Notes: a model not told the origin generated them from the letters alone. DNA of 64,000 nt from Glaciimonas sp. CA11.2 (GCF_034314045.1 NZ_JAVIWL010000001.1:3348001-3412000), one strand, 5' to 3'. Shown: positions 55,564 to 64,000, counted from the first letter of the stretch. A program made the numbers and translations.

Positions 55564-57312
55564 ATGACTATCGACAAAAAACGTCCATTACGCTCCGCCG
55601 AATGGTTTGGCACCAATGACAAAAACGGCTTCATGTATCGTAGCTGGATGAAAAATCAAGGCATTCCTGATCATGAGTTTCAAGGAAAGCCCATCATCGG
55701 GATTTGCAACACCTGGTCCGAGCTAACGCCATGTAATGCCCATTTTCGCAAAATTGCGGAACACGTAAAAAACGGGATTTTAGAGGCGGGCGGTTTCCCG
55801 GTTGAGTTTCCGGTTTTCTCCAGCGGCGAATCCAATCTGCGTCCTACGGCAATGCTAACCCGTAATCTGGCAAGTATTGATGTAGAGGAGTCGATCCGTG
55901 GCAATCCGATGGATGCGGTGGTGTTGTTGGTCGGCTGCGATAAAACCACGCCCGCTTTGCTAATGGGCGCGGCCAGCTGCGATATTCCCGCCATCGTCGT
56001 CACGGGTGGCCCGATGCTGAATGGCAAACATAATGGCAAAGATATTGGTTCCGGCACGGCGGTTTGGCAGTTGAGCGAAGCCGTCAAGGCAGGCCAGATT
56101 ACCATGCACGAATTTATGTCGGCAGAAGCCGGTATGTCGCGATCGGCCGGCACCTGCAACACTATGGGAACGGCGTCGACCATGGCATGTATGGCCGAAG
56201 CACTAGGTACGTCATTGCCACACAATGCTGCCATTCCCGCTGTTGATGCGCGACGCTATGTGCTGGCACATATGTCGGGAATGCGGATTGTGGAGATGGT
56301 ATGGGAAGATCTGCGCCTATCCAAAATTCTAACGCGTGAAGCGTTCGAAAATGCGATCCGTGTGAATGCCGCCATCGGTGGTTCCACCAACGCGGTGATT
56401 CATTTGAAAGCGATTGCGGGCCGTATCGGGGTCAATCTGGAGTTGGAAGATTGGACTAACATTGGCCGTGGCACACCCACGATCGTTGATTTGCAACCGT
56501 CCGGCCGCTTCTTGATGGAAGAGTTCTATTACGCTGGTGGCTTACCCGGTGTTTTGCGTCGACTTGGTGATGGCAATCTGCTGCCGCACAAGGATGCATT
56601 AACGGTGAATGGCAAATCGATCTGGGAAAACACATTAAGTGCGCCGGTGTACAACGATGAGGTGATTCGAACGTTGGATAATCCGCTGATTGCTGATGGC
56701 GGAATTTGTATTCTGCGCGGTAATCTGGCCCCACGCGGGGCAGTACTAAAGCCTTCAGCTGCCTCGCCGGAATTGATGCAGCACCGTGGTCGCGCTGTTG
56801 TTTTTGAGGATTTCGATCACTATAAGATCCGTATCAACGATCCTGATCTGGACGTCGATGCAAGCTCGGTGCTGGTGATGAAAAACTGCGGCCCTAAAGG
56901 GTATCCGGGCATGGCTGAAGTCGGCAATATGGGGCTTCCACCAAAATTGTTGGCGCAAGGGGTCAAAGATATGGTGCGAATTTCGGACGCAAGAATGAGC
57001 GGTACTGCGTACGGCACAGTGGTGTTGCACGTAGCGCCGGAGGCAGCCGCCGGTGGCCCGCTGGGCATCGTACAGGATGGCGACTGGATCGAGCTGGATT
57101 GTCATGCAGGACGCTTGCATCTGGATATCAGCGACGCAGAAATGGCGGAGCGCCAGACCGCACGGGCGGCAGCAGTGGATACCAATGCGCCGACCATGAA
57201 AGGTGGCTATCAACAGCTTTACATTGACCGTGTGCTGCAAGCAGATGAAGGTTGCGACTTCGATTTCCTGGTTGGTTGTCGGGGGTCGGCAGTGCCAAAG
57301 CACTCACACTAA
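55564..57312 (+). CDS. IlvD/Edd-family sugar-acid dehydratase (L-arabonate/D-xylonate dehydratase type)
   Basis: A 582-residue iron-sulfur dehydratase. Cluster and metal residues lie in GICNTWSELTPCN, VGCDKTTPALLMGA and SAGTCNTMGTASTMA. The C-terminal part has RISDARMSGTAYG with the conserved catalytic Ser region. Length and the N-terminal RSAEWFGTNDKNGFMYRSW match pentonate dehydratases better than IlvD or Edd. It should make 2-keto-3-deoxypentonate. ATG 55564 has AGAAGG upstream; a longer frame from 55471 is not used. Confidence 0.88.
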   Translation: MTIDKKRPLRSAEWFGTNDKNGFMYRSWMKNQGIPDHEFQGKPIIGICNTWSELTPCNAHFRKIAEHVKNGILEAGGFPVEFPVFSSGESNLRPTAMLTRNLASIDVEESIRGNPMDAVVLLVGCDKTTPALLMGAASCDIPAIVVTGGPMLNGKHNGKDIGSGTAVWQLSEAVKAGQITMHEFMSAEAGMSRSAGTCNTMGTASTMACMAEALGTSLPHNAAIPAVDARRYVLAHMSGMRIVEMVWEDLRLSKILTREAFENAIRVNAAIGGSTNAVIHLKAIAGRIGVNLELEDWTNIGRGTPTIVDLQPSGRFLMEEFYYAGGLPGVLRRLGDGNLLPHKDALTVNGKSIWENTLSAPVYNDEVIRTLDNPLIADGGICILRGNLAPRGAVLKPSAASPELMQHRGRAVVFEDFDHYKIRINDPDLDVDASSVLVMKNCGPKGYPGMAEVGNMGLPPKLLAQGVKDMVRISDARMSGTAYGTVVLHVAPEAAAGGPLGIVQDGDWIELDCHAGRLHLDISDAEMAERQTARAAAVDTNAPTMKGGYQQLYIDRVLQADEGCDFDFLVGCRGSAVPKHSH

Positions 57313-57416
57313 CCAATGAACGTAATCGGTCAGGTCTCGCTGTTTTAATCAAAAGAACTATGTGGTTTTGGCGAGGTTTGTACCGTTTTAAAAAGCATTT
57401 TTTAATCGGAACAGCC

Positions 57417-58412
57417 ATGTTATTAGTTCAATTCAAGCAACCAGACAACAGCCGCCATATCGGCGTTTTAGATAGCGACAGTGAGACCATTCGCCTGATT
57501 GACGGTTACGCGACGACTTATGCGTTGGCGCAAGCAGCTATCGCCAAAAAAACATCCCTAAAAGATCTCGCCACCAGTGCATTGGGTGAGACTGTTGTGG
57601 ATTATGTAACCGTCGCTGAACAAGGTCGACTTTTAGCGCCGTTGGATCATTCCGATCACGCGCATTGTTTTGTTACTGGCACTGGCTTAACGCATCTCGG
57701 CAGCGCTGATGGCCGTGACGCCATGCATAAAAAAGTCAGCGCTATCGATACGCTCACCGATAGCATGAAAATGTTTCGTATGGGACTCGACGGTGGAAAA
57801 CCCGCAGCAGGAAAGTTGGGCGTTCAACCAGAATGGTTCTACAAAGGTGATGGCTCGATCGTACGCGCCAGTGGCGAAGCGTTAACCATGCCGCACTTTG
57901 CGTTAGATGGCGGCGAAGAGCCTGAAATCGCGGCCTTGTACGTGATCGGTGTCGATGGCTCCCCGTATCGTTTGGGTTATGCAATTGGTAACGAATTTTC
58001 AGACCACGTGACTGAGCGCCAGAATTACCTCTACTTGGCGCATTCCAAGTTACGCCAGTGTTCACTGGGACCGGCTTTATTGTTGGGAGAATTACCCTCC
58101 CACGTAGAAGGGATGTCACGAATTCTCGACACCGCAGGCGCAGTGCGCTGGGAGAAACCATTCGTCAGCGGTGAGGACAACATGTCGCATACCATCGCCA
58201 ATTTGGAATATCATCACTTTAAATATCCATTATTTTGCCGTCCAGGTGACGTGCACGTGCATTTCTTCGGCACAGCGACACTAAGTTGCGTGGATGGAAT
58301 TGAAGTATCAGCGGGCGAAACCTTTGAGATCGACGTAGCCGCATTCGGACCACCTTTGCGCAATCGACTTGCCGTGGAAGAACTATCGCGTCCTATAATT
58401 CATTCTCTTTAA
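57417..58412 (+). CDS. gguC: FAH-fold AraD1/GguC family protein (2-keto-3-deoxypentonate dehydratase)
   Basis: A 331-residue protein of the fumarylacetoacetate hydrolase superfamily. It starts MLLVQFKQPDNSRHIGVLD and carries CFVTGTGLTHLGSADGRDAM. Its metal-binding region has GEEPEIAALYVIG, then GNEFSDHVTERQNYLYLAHS. AraD1/GguC proteins dehydrate 2-keto-3-deoxy-arabinonate/xylonate to alpha-ketoglutaric semialdehyde. The upstream and downstream enzymes fit this step exactly. ATG 57417 starts the region of homology; frames from 57252 overlap the dehydratase gene. Confidence 0.87.
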   Translation: MLLVQFKQPDNSRHIGVLDSDSETIRLIDGYATTYALAQAAIAKKTSLKDLATSALGETVVDYVTVAEQGRLLAPLDHSDHAHCFVTGTGLTHLGSADGRDAMHKKVSAIDTLTDSMKMFRMGLDGGKPAAGKLGVQPEWFYKGDGSIVRASGEALTMPHFALDGGEEPEIAALYVIGVDGSPYRLGYAIGNEFSDHVTERQNYLYLAHSKLRQCSLGPALLLGELPSHVEGMSRILDTAGAVRWEKPFVSGEDNMSHTIANLEYHHFKYPLFCRPGDVHVHFFGTATLSCVDGIEVSAGETFEIDVAAFGPPLRNRLAVEELSRPIIHSL

Positions 58413-58462
58413 GCTATCGCTAAGCCATTAAACATCTGCCGTTATCGGCCAAGGAATCTCCA

Positions 58463-60040
58463 TTGAATATCACAGGTCAGGCGCTCATCGGCGCTAAAAG
58501 CGTTACCGGCGACGGTGAAGTATTTTCGGCATTCAGTCCGGTCTCGGGCACGGACATCGCGCCAGTTTTTCATACGGTCAATAGCGCACAGATTGACCAA
58601 GCTTGCACTCTGGCCCAAAAAGCTTTTGATCCCTATCGGGCGACCGATCCGGAGACCCGTGCACGCTTTCTGGAAACGATTGCCCAAAAAATTATTGATC
58701 TGGGCGAACCGTTGATCCTACGCGCCATGGCCGAGAGCGGTTTGCCGCAAGCGCGTCTTGAAGGCGAGCGCGGTCGTACCGTCGGACAACTAAAGTTATT
58801 TGCTGCGGTGTTGCGCGAAGGCTCATGGATGGATGCGCGCATTGATCCGGCATTGCCAGAACGTAAGCCGCTTGCGCGTGTTGATCTGCGCATGCGGATG
58901 ATTGCATTGGGTCCGGTTGCGGTGTTTGGCGCTAGCAATTTTCCACTGGCATTTTCCGTCGCCGGTGGCGATACGGCCGCGGCGCTGGCAGCCGGTTGCC
59001 CGGTAGTTGTTAAGGCACATCCTGCGCATCCTGGTACTTCCGAATTGGTGGGGCGTGCGGTACAACAAGCGGTCGCCGAGTGCAACTTGCCGGAAGGCGT
59101 ATTTTCTCTATTGACAGGTGTTGGCAATGATCTTGGCACTGCGCTGGTCCGTCATCCTGCCATTCAGGCTGTTGGCTTTACCGGCTCACGACAAGGCGGA
59201 TTGGCGTTGATGGCAGTTGCGGCTGCGCGTCCGCAACCGATTCCTGTATATGCCGAAATGAGTAGTATTAATCCGGTGTTTATGATGCCCCAAGCATTGT
59301 CCGCCCGCGGCGATACGCTGGCGACCAGTTTCGTCGATTCTCTGGTGATGGGCGTCGGTCAGTTTTGTACCAATCCTGGTTTGGTACTGGGTGTAGCGGG
59401 CGCTGATTTCGAACGCTTCACGACACTCGCAGCCGAGCAATTATCGCAACGCACTGCGGCCACGATGTTGACCGCAGGGATACATGATTCCTATCAAAAA
59501 GGGGTTAGTCGCCTGGCAGCAAATACTAAGGTGCACGATCTTAGTCGCGGTGTTGCCGTTGATGGTGCTTGTAAAGGTACGCCATCGTTATTCTCTGCCA
59601 GCGCGGCAGATTTTTTGGTCGATGCGCATTTGTCGGAAGAGATTTTTGGCCCAACATCGTTATTGATCAGTTGTGCGGATATCGCCGAAATGCAGCAAGT
59701 TGCAGAACATCTTGAAGGTCAGTTGACCGCAACATTGCAAATGGATGAGGGCGACTATGAAGCAGTGGGAACATTGCTGCCCATCCTCGAACGAAAAGTT
59801 GGCCGTATTCTGGCAAATGGTTTTCCAACTGGCGTGGAAGTGTCCTATTCGATGGTGCATGGCGGACCATTCCCATCGACTTCCGATGGTCGCAGTACAT
59901 CCGTTGGCAGTGCTGCAATAGAGCGCTTCTTGCGCCCGGTGTCGTATCAGAATCTGCCGCAGCAATTGTTGCCAAGCGCTATTCAGGATAGCAATCCATT
60001 GGGAATCTGGCAGCGTGTGGATGGCAAACTATCAAAATAA
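58463..60040 (+). CDS. Alpha-ketoglutaric semialdehyde dehydrogenase (NADP+-type aldehyde dehydrogenase)
   Basis: A 525-residue ALDH. It has GASNFPLAFSVAGGDTAAALA in the cofactor domain and VGFTGSRQGG. The catalytic Glu is in AEMSSINPVF and the nucleophile Cys in GQFCTNPGLVLG. These features match the KGSADH group used in pentose, glucarate and hydroxyproline oxidation. It oxidises 2,5-dioxopentanoate to 2-oxoglutarate. The start is TTG at 58463 with AAGGA 8 bp upstream; no ATG lies near the expected N-terminus. Confidence 0.9.
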   Translation: MNITGQALIGAKSVTGDGEVFSAFSPVSGTDIAPVFHTVNSAQIDQACTLAQKAFDPYRATDPETRARFLETIAQKIIDLGEPLILRAMAESGLPQARLEGERGRTVGQLKLFAAVLREGSWMDARIDPALPERKPLARVDLRMRMIALGPVAVFGASNFPLAFSVAGGDTAAALAAGCPVVVKAHPAHPGTSELVGRAVQQAVAECNLPEGVFSLLTGVGNDLGTALVRHPAIQAVGFTGSRQGGLALMAVAAARPQPIPVYAEMSSINPVFMMPQALSARGDTLATSFVDSLVMGVGQFCTNPGLVLGVAGADFERFTTLAAEQLSQRTAATMLTAGIHDSYQKGVSRLAANTKVHDLSRGVAVDGACKGTPSLFSASAADFLVDAHLSEEIFGPTSLLISCADIAEMQQVAEHLEGQLTATLQMDEGDYEAVGTLLPILERKVGRILANGFPTGVEVSYSMVHGGPFPSTSDGRSTSVGSAAIERFLRPVSYQNLPQQLLPSAIQDSNPLGIWQRVDGKLSK

Positions 60041-60239
60041 CGTTCAATCCGTGGATACTTGGTGGATCCCTAAACAGTCGGTGAGGTTTATTTATGTTAG
60101 ATGACGGAACAGTTCTATCAGACTGACACAAAATCGCTCCGGATACGCGGTTGTCAAACCTGGCGATGAAGACAGTTCGTCAGGAATGTACAATCCTAAC
60201 GGAGCGATTTTACGTAAATCCTCACACTTTGGAGTAAGC

Positions 60240-61028
60240 ATGTCAGCGAGTCAAAAAGCGATTAAGGGTCTTGCACAATATCCGAGCTTAAAGGGGAAGC
60301 GCATATTCATTACCGGCGGCGGTACCGGAATTGGCGAGGCGCTGGTCAGCGCATTTGCGGAGCAGGGTGCGTTGGTTGCCTTCGTCGATATCGCAACGGA
60401 AGCGAGCGAGGCATTATGCGCTAGATTGGCTGCAGCGGGCTTCCCTGCACCGTTGTTTCGGCATTGCGATATCCGCGACATCGGCCTGTTGCAGGCAACG
60501 ATGGCAGCAATGGCCAAAGAGATTGGTGATTTTGACGTTCTGGTGAATAACGCTGCGAATGATACACGGCACGCCGTTGAAGATGTCAGTGTAGAGTTTT
60601 GGGATAACAGTATTGCGATTAATCAGAGACCGTTATTTTTTACTTGTCAGGCGGTGTTAGCTGGCATGAAGAAAAAAGGCGGTGGTTCAATTATTAATTT
60701 TAGTTCGATTAGCTGGCACATAGCAAACGGTGGCTATCCGGCTTACGTCACGGCTAAGTCGGCGGTGATCGGATTAACGCGTGGACTGGCGCGGGAACTT
60801 GGTCCACATAATATTCGGGTCAATACTGTCACGCCGGGTTGGGTAATTACTGAACGACAGAATAATTTGTGGCTGGATGAAAAAGGCGAGGCTGACATCA
60901 AACGCAACCAATGTCTGTCTGGAAAATTATTGCCCTGGCACCTGGCGCGGATGGTGCTGTTTTTGGCATCGGACGATAGTGTGATGTGTACATCGCAGGA
61001 ATTTGTGGTTGATGCTGGTTGGAGTTAA
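60240..61028 (+). CDS. SDR-family pentose 1-dehydrogenase (XylB-like)
   Basis: A 262-residue classical SDR. It has YPSLKGKRIFITGGGTGIGE, then DVLVNNAANDTRHAVEDVS and INFSSISWH, with active-site YPAYVTAKS. The pattern recalls Caulobacter D-xylose 1-dehydrogenase, which shares YPSLKGKRVVITGGGSGIG and INFGSISWH from memory. Expected reaction: D-xylose or L-arabinose to the lactone with NAD(P)+. ATG 60240 is chosen because GGAG lies 10 bp upstream; a longer frame from 60186 exists. It is the last gene of the run, and the sugar lactonase gene is not in the window. Confidence 0.85.
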   Translation: MSASQKAIKGLAQYPSLKGKRIFITGGGTGIGEALVSAFAEQGALVAFVDIATEASEALCARLAAAGFPAPLFRHCDIRDIGLLQATMAAMAKEIGDFDVLVNNAANDTRHAVEDVSVEFWDNSIAINQRPLFFTCQAVLAGMKKKGGGSIINFSSISWHIANGGYPAYVTAKSAVIGLTRGLARELGPHNIRVNTVTPGWVITERQNNLWLDEKGEADIKRNQCLSGKLLPWHLARMVLFLASDDSVMCTSQEFVVDAGWS

Positions 61029-61382
61029 TTTTTTTCTGAAATGATACCGCAACGTGCGGTATGGTCATTGCGCAAAATTGCTCCGACGGTGTCGCCGATC
61101 AGAGTAATCTGTTCAACTTGGCCCGCAGCCCAAGTTAAAAAATCCCCTATTTTCTTCCCATATCAAGGTCCTCCACACAAACCGTTCTGTCGGGCAGATC
61201 ACGCTCGCCGATTTCGTCGATACGTTTTGATAAACGCATGGCAGAAACATTTTCGCTTGATTTTCAATGGTAAGACAAAACCTTAAGTACTCTTTCGCCA
61301 ATTAATAATTACAATTTTTTTGAAGCACAATAGATCGCTCTTACGCACAACGCGTAAAGATGCATCTACCGGGATCAGCCTC
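61029..61382. other. Intergenic stretch with a hairpin
   Basis: ATACCGCA/TGCGGTAT (61044-61062) forms an 8-bp stem with a 3-base loop 15 bp after the dehydrogenase stop. No T run follows, so it is a weak terminator candidate. Nothing else is recognised before the effector remnant. Confidence 0.5.
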
Positions 61383-61931
61383 ATGAAAGAATGTACTATT
61401 GACGCCGCTATTTTTGAAGGCGTACAAAAAATAAATAATCGTAGTCTGACCAACAATCTTCACACAGGTAGATTGGCGAACGACTTTTCATCATTGGAGG
61501 GTTACAGCGGCGCAATAGCAATGCTCGGCGATGACGGTCAATATCAACTTATGAAAATTTCAAGGCCCGATGTAAAAATCCCGGATCTATCACTTGACCA
61601 ACTATGGGATTGTGCGAAAGACCATTACGGACTGGCTGCTATTTCTGTGAGCGCTGGTATTGGTGGGATGCCAGTACCTAAATCGATGCTTGGTTATAGA
61701 CAGTTGCTGCGCTCTAGTGAAAATACTAATTTGGTCAGTCATTTTTGACATAAATTTTTTCCAATGGCAAAAGTCCATACTAGTCTTCGAAAATCCGCGA
61801 AAGCCACTTTTGGCTCGACTCGAATTTTTGGCGTCATCGGTAGAGGATTTCCTTTTGTCGCAGTTGGTTTTGCCATTTACGATGTTGTTAGTATTGGGAT
61901 GTGTGCACTGGAGGCGCGTGATGGAAAATAA
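61383..61931 (+). pseudogene. Putative secreted effector/toxin gene interrupted by an in-frame TGA
   Basis: From ATG 61383 the frame reads 121 codons to TGA (61746-61748) and then continues, same frame, for another 60 codons to TAA at 61929. The second part (FGSTRIFGVIGRGFPFVAVG, then FAIYDVVSIGMCALEARDGK) resembles a hydrophobic tail seen in type VI or polymorphic toxins (TRIFG...GR..P..G....YDA.SIG.C), from memory. The part just before the stop (GGMPVPKSMLGYRQLLRSS, ENTNLVSHF) leads into it naturally. A single change (for example GGA to TGA) would explain the break. No secretion gene is nearby. Function is inferred from pattern and context only. Confidence 0.55.
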
Positions 61932-62229
61932 TCAGACCCGTGAAGAAGTCCTCGAAATAATCATAGATATCTTCGTCGTGGAAATCGGGTTTATTGAAAG
62001 GGAAGAAATTTCGCCGGCCACGCACGTAACTAAAGATTTTAAAATTAATTCAGATGATCTCTCTTATTTTATAAGCGTTTTGGAGAAACATTTTGACATG
62101 TTAGCGCCAACGGAAGAGTGGGAAAAAATATCAACTTTTAACGAGACAGCAGATTTGATTATGCTTTATCGCGGTGTGAAAATTCCAAGAAAAAAACCTT
62201 GGGATTTTTTGAGACGGATATTTAGATGA
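61921..62229 (+). CDS. Small acidic protein, tandem paralogue 1 (possible immunity protein)
   Basis: A 102-residue protein, acidic in the first two thirds and basic at the C-terminus (KIPRKKPWDFLRRIFR). The core THVTKDFKINSDDLSYFISV resembles the acyl-carrier-like fold of DUF1493 proteins, but this is not certain. It overlaps the upstream effector frame by 11 bp, which suggests coupled expression. The same protein is repeated at 62240 and 62571. Tandem copies next to a toxin-like gene are typical of immunity genes. Confidence 0.65.
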   Translation: MENNQTREEVLEIIIDIFVVEIGFIEREEISPATHVTKDFKINSDDLSYFISVLEKHFDMLAPTEEWEKISTFNETADLIMLYRGVKIPRKKPWDFLRRIFR

Positions 62230-62239
62230 GTTTTATTTA

Positions 62240-62560
62240 ATGAAAAATAATCAGACCCGTGAAGAAGTCCTCGAAATAATCATGGATATGTTCGTCGTGG
62301 AAATCGGGTTTATTGAAAGGGAAGAAATTTCGCCGGCCACGCATGTAACTAAAGATTTTAAAATTTATACAGACGACATCACTATTTTTTTAAACGCCGT
62401 AGAGAAGCGTTTTGACATGTTAGCACCAGCGGGAGAGTGGGAGAAAATAGAGACTTTTAACGAGATGGCAGATTTGGTTATGCTTTATCGCGGTGTGAAA
62501 ATTCCGTTCAAAAGACCTAAGGGAATTTTGAGTTGGGTGTTGAATTGTATAATTCGATGA
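62240..62560 (+). CDS. Small acidic protein, tandem paralogue 2 (possible immunity protein)
   Basis: A 106-residue paralogue of the preceding gene. The first 30 residues differ at only two or three positions (MKNNQTREEVLEIIMDMFVV), with more change in the middle (IYTDDITIFLNAVEKRFDML) and a different C-terminus (FKRPKGILSWVLNCIIR). Divergence concentrated away from the N-terminus fits diversifying selection on a binding surface. The upstream spacer TGAGTTTTATTTAATG is shared with copy 3. Confidence 0.65.
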   Translation: MKNNQTREEVLEIIMDMFVVEIGFIEREEISPATHVTKDFKIYTDDITIFLNAVEKRFDMLAPAGEWEKIETFNEMADLVMLYRGVKIPFKRPKGILSWVLNCIIR

Positions 62561-62570
62561 GTTTTATTTA

Positions 62571-62862
62571 ATGAAAAATAACCAGACCCGGGAAGAAGTC
62601 CTCGAAATAATCATGGATATTTTCGTCGTGGAAATCGGGTTTATTGAGAGGGAAGAAATCTCGCCGACCACGCATGTAACTAATGATTTTAAAATAGATA
62701 CAGATGATAATACTATTTTTATAAACGCCGTAGAGAAACATTTTGACATGTTGGCGCCAGAAGGAGAGTGGGAAAAAATAGCGGTTTTTTAACGACAGGG
62801 CAGATTTGATTATGCTATCTCGCGGCGTGAAAATTCCGAGAAAAAAACCTTGGGATTTTTGA
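62571..62862 (+). pseudogene. Tandem paralogue 3, frameshifted in a T run
   Basis: The frame matches copies 1 and 2 up to WEKIAVF and then stops. Where the others have ACTTTTAACGA, this copy has GTTTTTTAACGA. One extra base shifts the frame; correcting it restores NDRADLIMLSRGVKIPRKK and ends PWDF at a TGA at 62860. Copy 3 is therefore a recent pseudogene, or could be restored by slippage in the six-T run. Confidence 0.75.
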
Positions 62863-63001
62863 AATGGCTCGCCAGAAGAAATTTATAAGTCATTTATCTT
62901 TTTGACCTATTGGAAAAAGATAAGCAGCGACGCCGTTCAGCTAATACCAATCCTTCACGAACGGCGGTGAAAGATTTATCGCCTCGATTCTTATATTCGA
63001 C

Positions 63002-63433
63002 CTAAAACGCGATAATGACGACCGATCCGGCGACGATCAATGATCCGCCGATAGCTATTGGCCAAGTGAGTTGCTCACCAGCGAACAACAGTCCCAATAC
63101 GATCGCGAAGGCGACGCTGAGTTTGTCGATCGGGGCTACTTTTGTGATCGGTCCGATTTGCAGGGCATGGTAATAGCAGAGCCAGGACAGGCCGGTGGCG
63201 ATGGCTGACAGTGCGAGAAATAACCAGTTGCTGGAGGCGACCAAGGCTGGTTTTTCCCATTCGTTGCGTAGTGTCACAATACCAGCAATGACAAACAAAA
63301 TAATTACGGTGCGGATGAATGTGGCGAAATTCGAGTTCATACCGGTGACGCCAAACTTACCGAAGATGGCGGTCAGGCCTGCAAAAAAAGCCGATCCAAG
63401 TGCATATAACTGCCAACTATTGCGCAAGTCCAT
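63002..63433 (-). CDS. EamA-domain transporter, single-domain (about 140 aa)
   Basis: A 143-residue membrane protein with about five segments and one EamA repeat. Typical features are the N-terminal WQLYALGSAFFAGLTAIFGK, then GLSWLCYYHALQIGPITKVA and PIDKLSVAFAIVLGLLFAGE. Such half-length EamA proteins are common and probably act as dimers. The substrate is unknown. The ATG is preceded by CAGGAG. Confidence 0.88.
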   Translation of the reverse strand: MDLRNSWQLYALGSAFFAGLTAIFGKFGVTGMNSNFATFIRTVIILFVIAGIVTLRNEWEKPALVASSNWLFLALSAIATGLSWLCYYHALQIGPITKVAPIDKLSVAFAIVLGLLFAGEQLTWPIAIGGSLIVAGSVVIIAF

Positions 63434-63668
63434 GTGATTCTCCTGAATCGTTTATCAAGCTGATGTTGTAGTATCTTAACTCTCAGTCGCGAGGTCGCTG
63501 ATTTACTAAATTGCTAATTTACATCCCTATGCATTTATTCTCAAGTTCACACCAATTATCCAGAGTCTGATGATCTAAAACAATGATCAAATTAAGTTGG
63601 TCGCAGACCTGAACTATCCGGAAACGTCCGCTCAATCCCGAAAATACTTCGCCAGTTTTGGAGAATAA
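63434..63668. other. Intergenic region without recognised features
   Basis: No gene, RNA or clear hairpin is recognised between the EamA gene and the efflux protein stop codon. Confidence 0.4.
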
Positions 63669-64000
63669 TTAATTTGGGGCGGGTGATGTTGTTGGTGTTT
63701 TTCCGTGATTTAAGGCTGCGTTGTCCGGTAATGCGTTCTGATTCCATCCGCCCCCTAATGCGGCAATCAGTTGTACGCTGGCAGCCATGCGGCGATTAAG
63801 AATGTTAAGAGCCGAATTCTCTGCGCTAAGTGCGGTAGCTTGTACAGTCGCCACGCTGGTGTAATTCACTAATCCCGCTTTGTATTGATTCAGGATCAGC
63901 GTTACCGCTTTGCGTGCGGATACTACCGTTTCGTCCTGCACCTGCGCTTCCTGTTCCAATATTCTTAATGCTGCCAGATTATCTTCAACCTCCTGGAAAC
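63669..64000 (-). CDS. RND-efflux outer-membrane lipoprotein (NodT/OprM family), C-terminal part (runs off window)
   Basis: The minus-strand frame is open from the window end to the stop at 63669. It reads FQEVEDNLAALRILEQEAQV, then ARKAVTLILNQYKAGLVNYT and NRRMAASVQLIAALGGGWN. This is the last helical hairpin and periplasmic tail of a TolC-like efflux channel of the NodT/OprM type. About 110 codons are present; the full protein would be about 470-500 residues. Export partners lie outside the window. Confidence 0.88.
   Translation of the reverse strand, partial: FQEVEDNLAALRILEQEAQVQDETVVSARKAVTLILNQYKAGLVNYTSVATVQATALSAENSALNILNRRMAASVQLIAALGGGWNQNALPDNAALNHGKTPTTSPAPN

Noticed and set aside
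61746..61748. TGA as a selenocysteine codon
   Set aside because: No selenocysteine insertion hairpin is apparent just downstream, and the family pattern does not call for a redox residue here.

Overview
The window reads as a chromosomal segment of a betaproteobacterium of order Burkholderiales, most likely Oxalobacteraceae (Glaciimonas, Collimonas or Herbaspirillum-like). This rests on the ornibactin/malleobactin-type siderophore gene set, the beta-proteobacterial pentose oxidation genes and mid-range base composition. The genus is an inference from memory of these families.

Region 1 (1-1117) holds the end of a LysR gene and a divergent short-chain dehydrogenase. Region 2 (1520-9841 and 12946-38815) is a siderophore locus: a Fur-boxed ECF sigma factor, MbtH, type II thioesterase, phosphopantetheinyl transferase, aspartate beta-hydroxylase, ferric-siderophore ABC importer with FhuF-type reductase, a PvdE-type exporter, three NRPS ORFs, an N-acyltransferase, ornithine N5-monooxygenase and a TonB-dependent receptor. 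Adenylation pocket residues read by eye point to Asp in module 2 and Ser in module 3. Modules 1 and 4 carry nearly identical adenylation domains, expected to load a modified ornithine. The inferred product is a four-residue ornibactin-like hydroxamate/hydroxycarboxylate siderophore. Iron-starvation-sigma boxes (TAAAT or TAATT, 16 bases, CGTC) precede mbtH, the exporter and the monooxygenase. The receptor gene is split by a complete IS21-family element with a perfect 6-bp target duplication (CTATGT); removing it restores a 736-codon frame.

Inside the locus (9842-13020) is a scrap region: a possible small transcript, two overlapping small ORFs, an Rhs tip, a HigBA toxin-antitoxin pair with shortened antitoxin, and an IS6-type transposase tail that now supplies the end of the exporter ORF.

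Region 3 (38917-44136) is a homogentisate catabolic cluster: LysR, aromatic acid/H+ symporter, hmgA, fahA. Region 4 (44200-50413) holds an LpxO-like hydroxylase, a yybP-ykoY (Mn2+) riboswitch ahead of a CaCA-family exchanger, small membrane proteins, a DUF1272 protein and polyphosphate kinase.

Region 5 (51337-61028) is a pentose import and non-phosphorylative oxidation operon: ChvE-GguAB-type ABC transporter, IlvD/Edd sugar-acid dehydratase, GguC/AraD1-type dehydratase, alpha-ketoglutaric semialdehyde dehydrogenase and a XylB-like SDR. Together they would convert a pentose to 2-oxoglutarate; only the lactonase is not seen. Region 6 (61383-62862) looks like a decayed effector gene (one in-frame TGA) followed by three tandem paralogous small genes that could be immunity genes, the third frameshifted. 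The window ends with an EamA transporter and the C-terminus of an RND-efflux outer-membrane protein.
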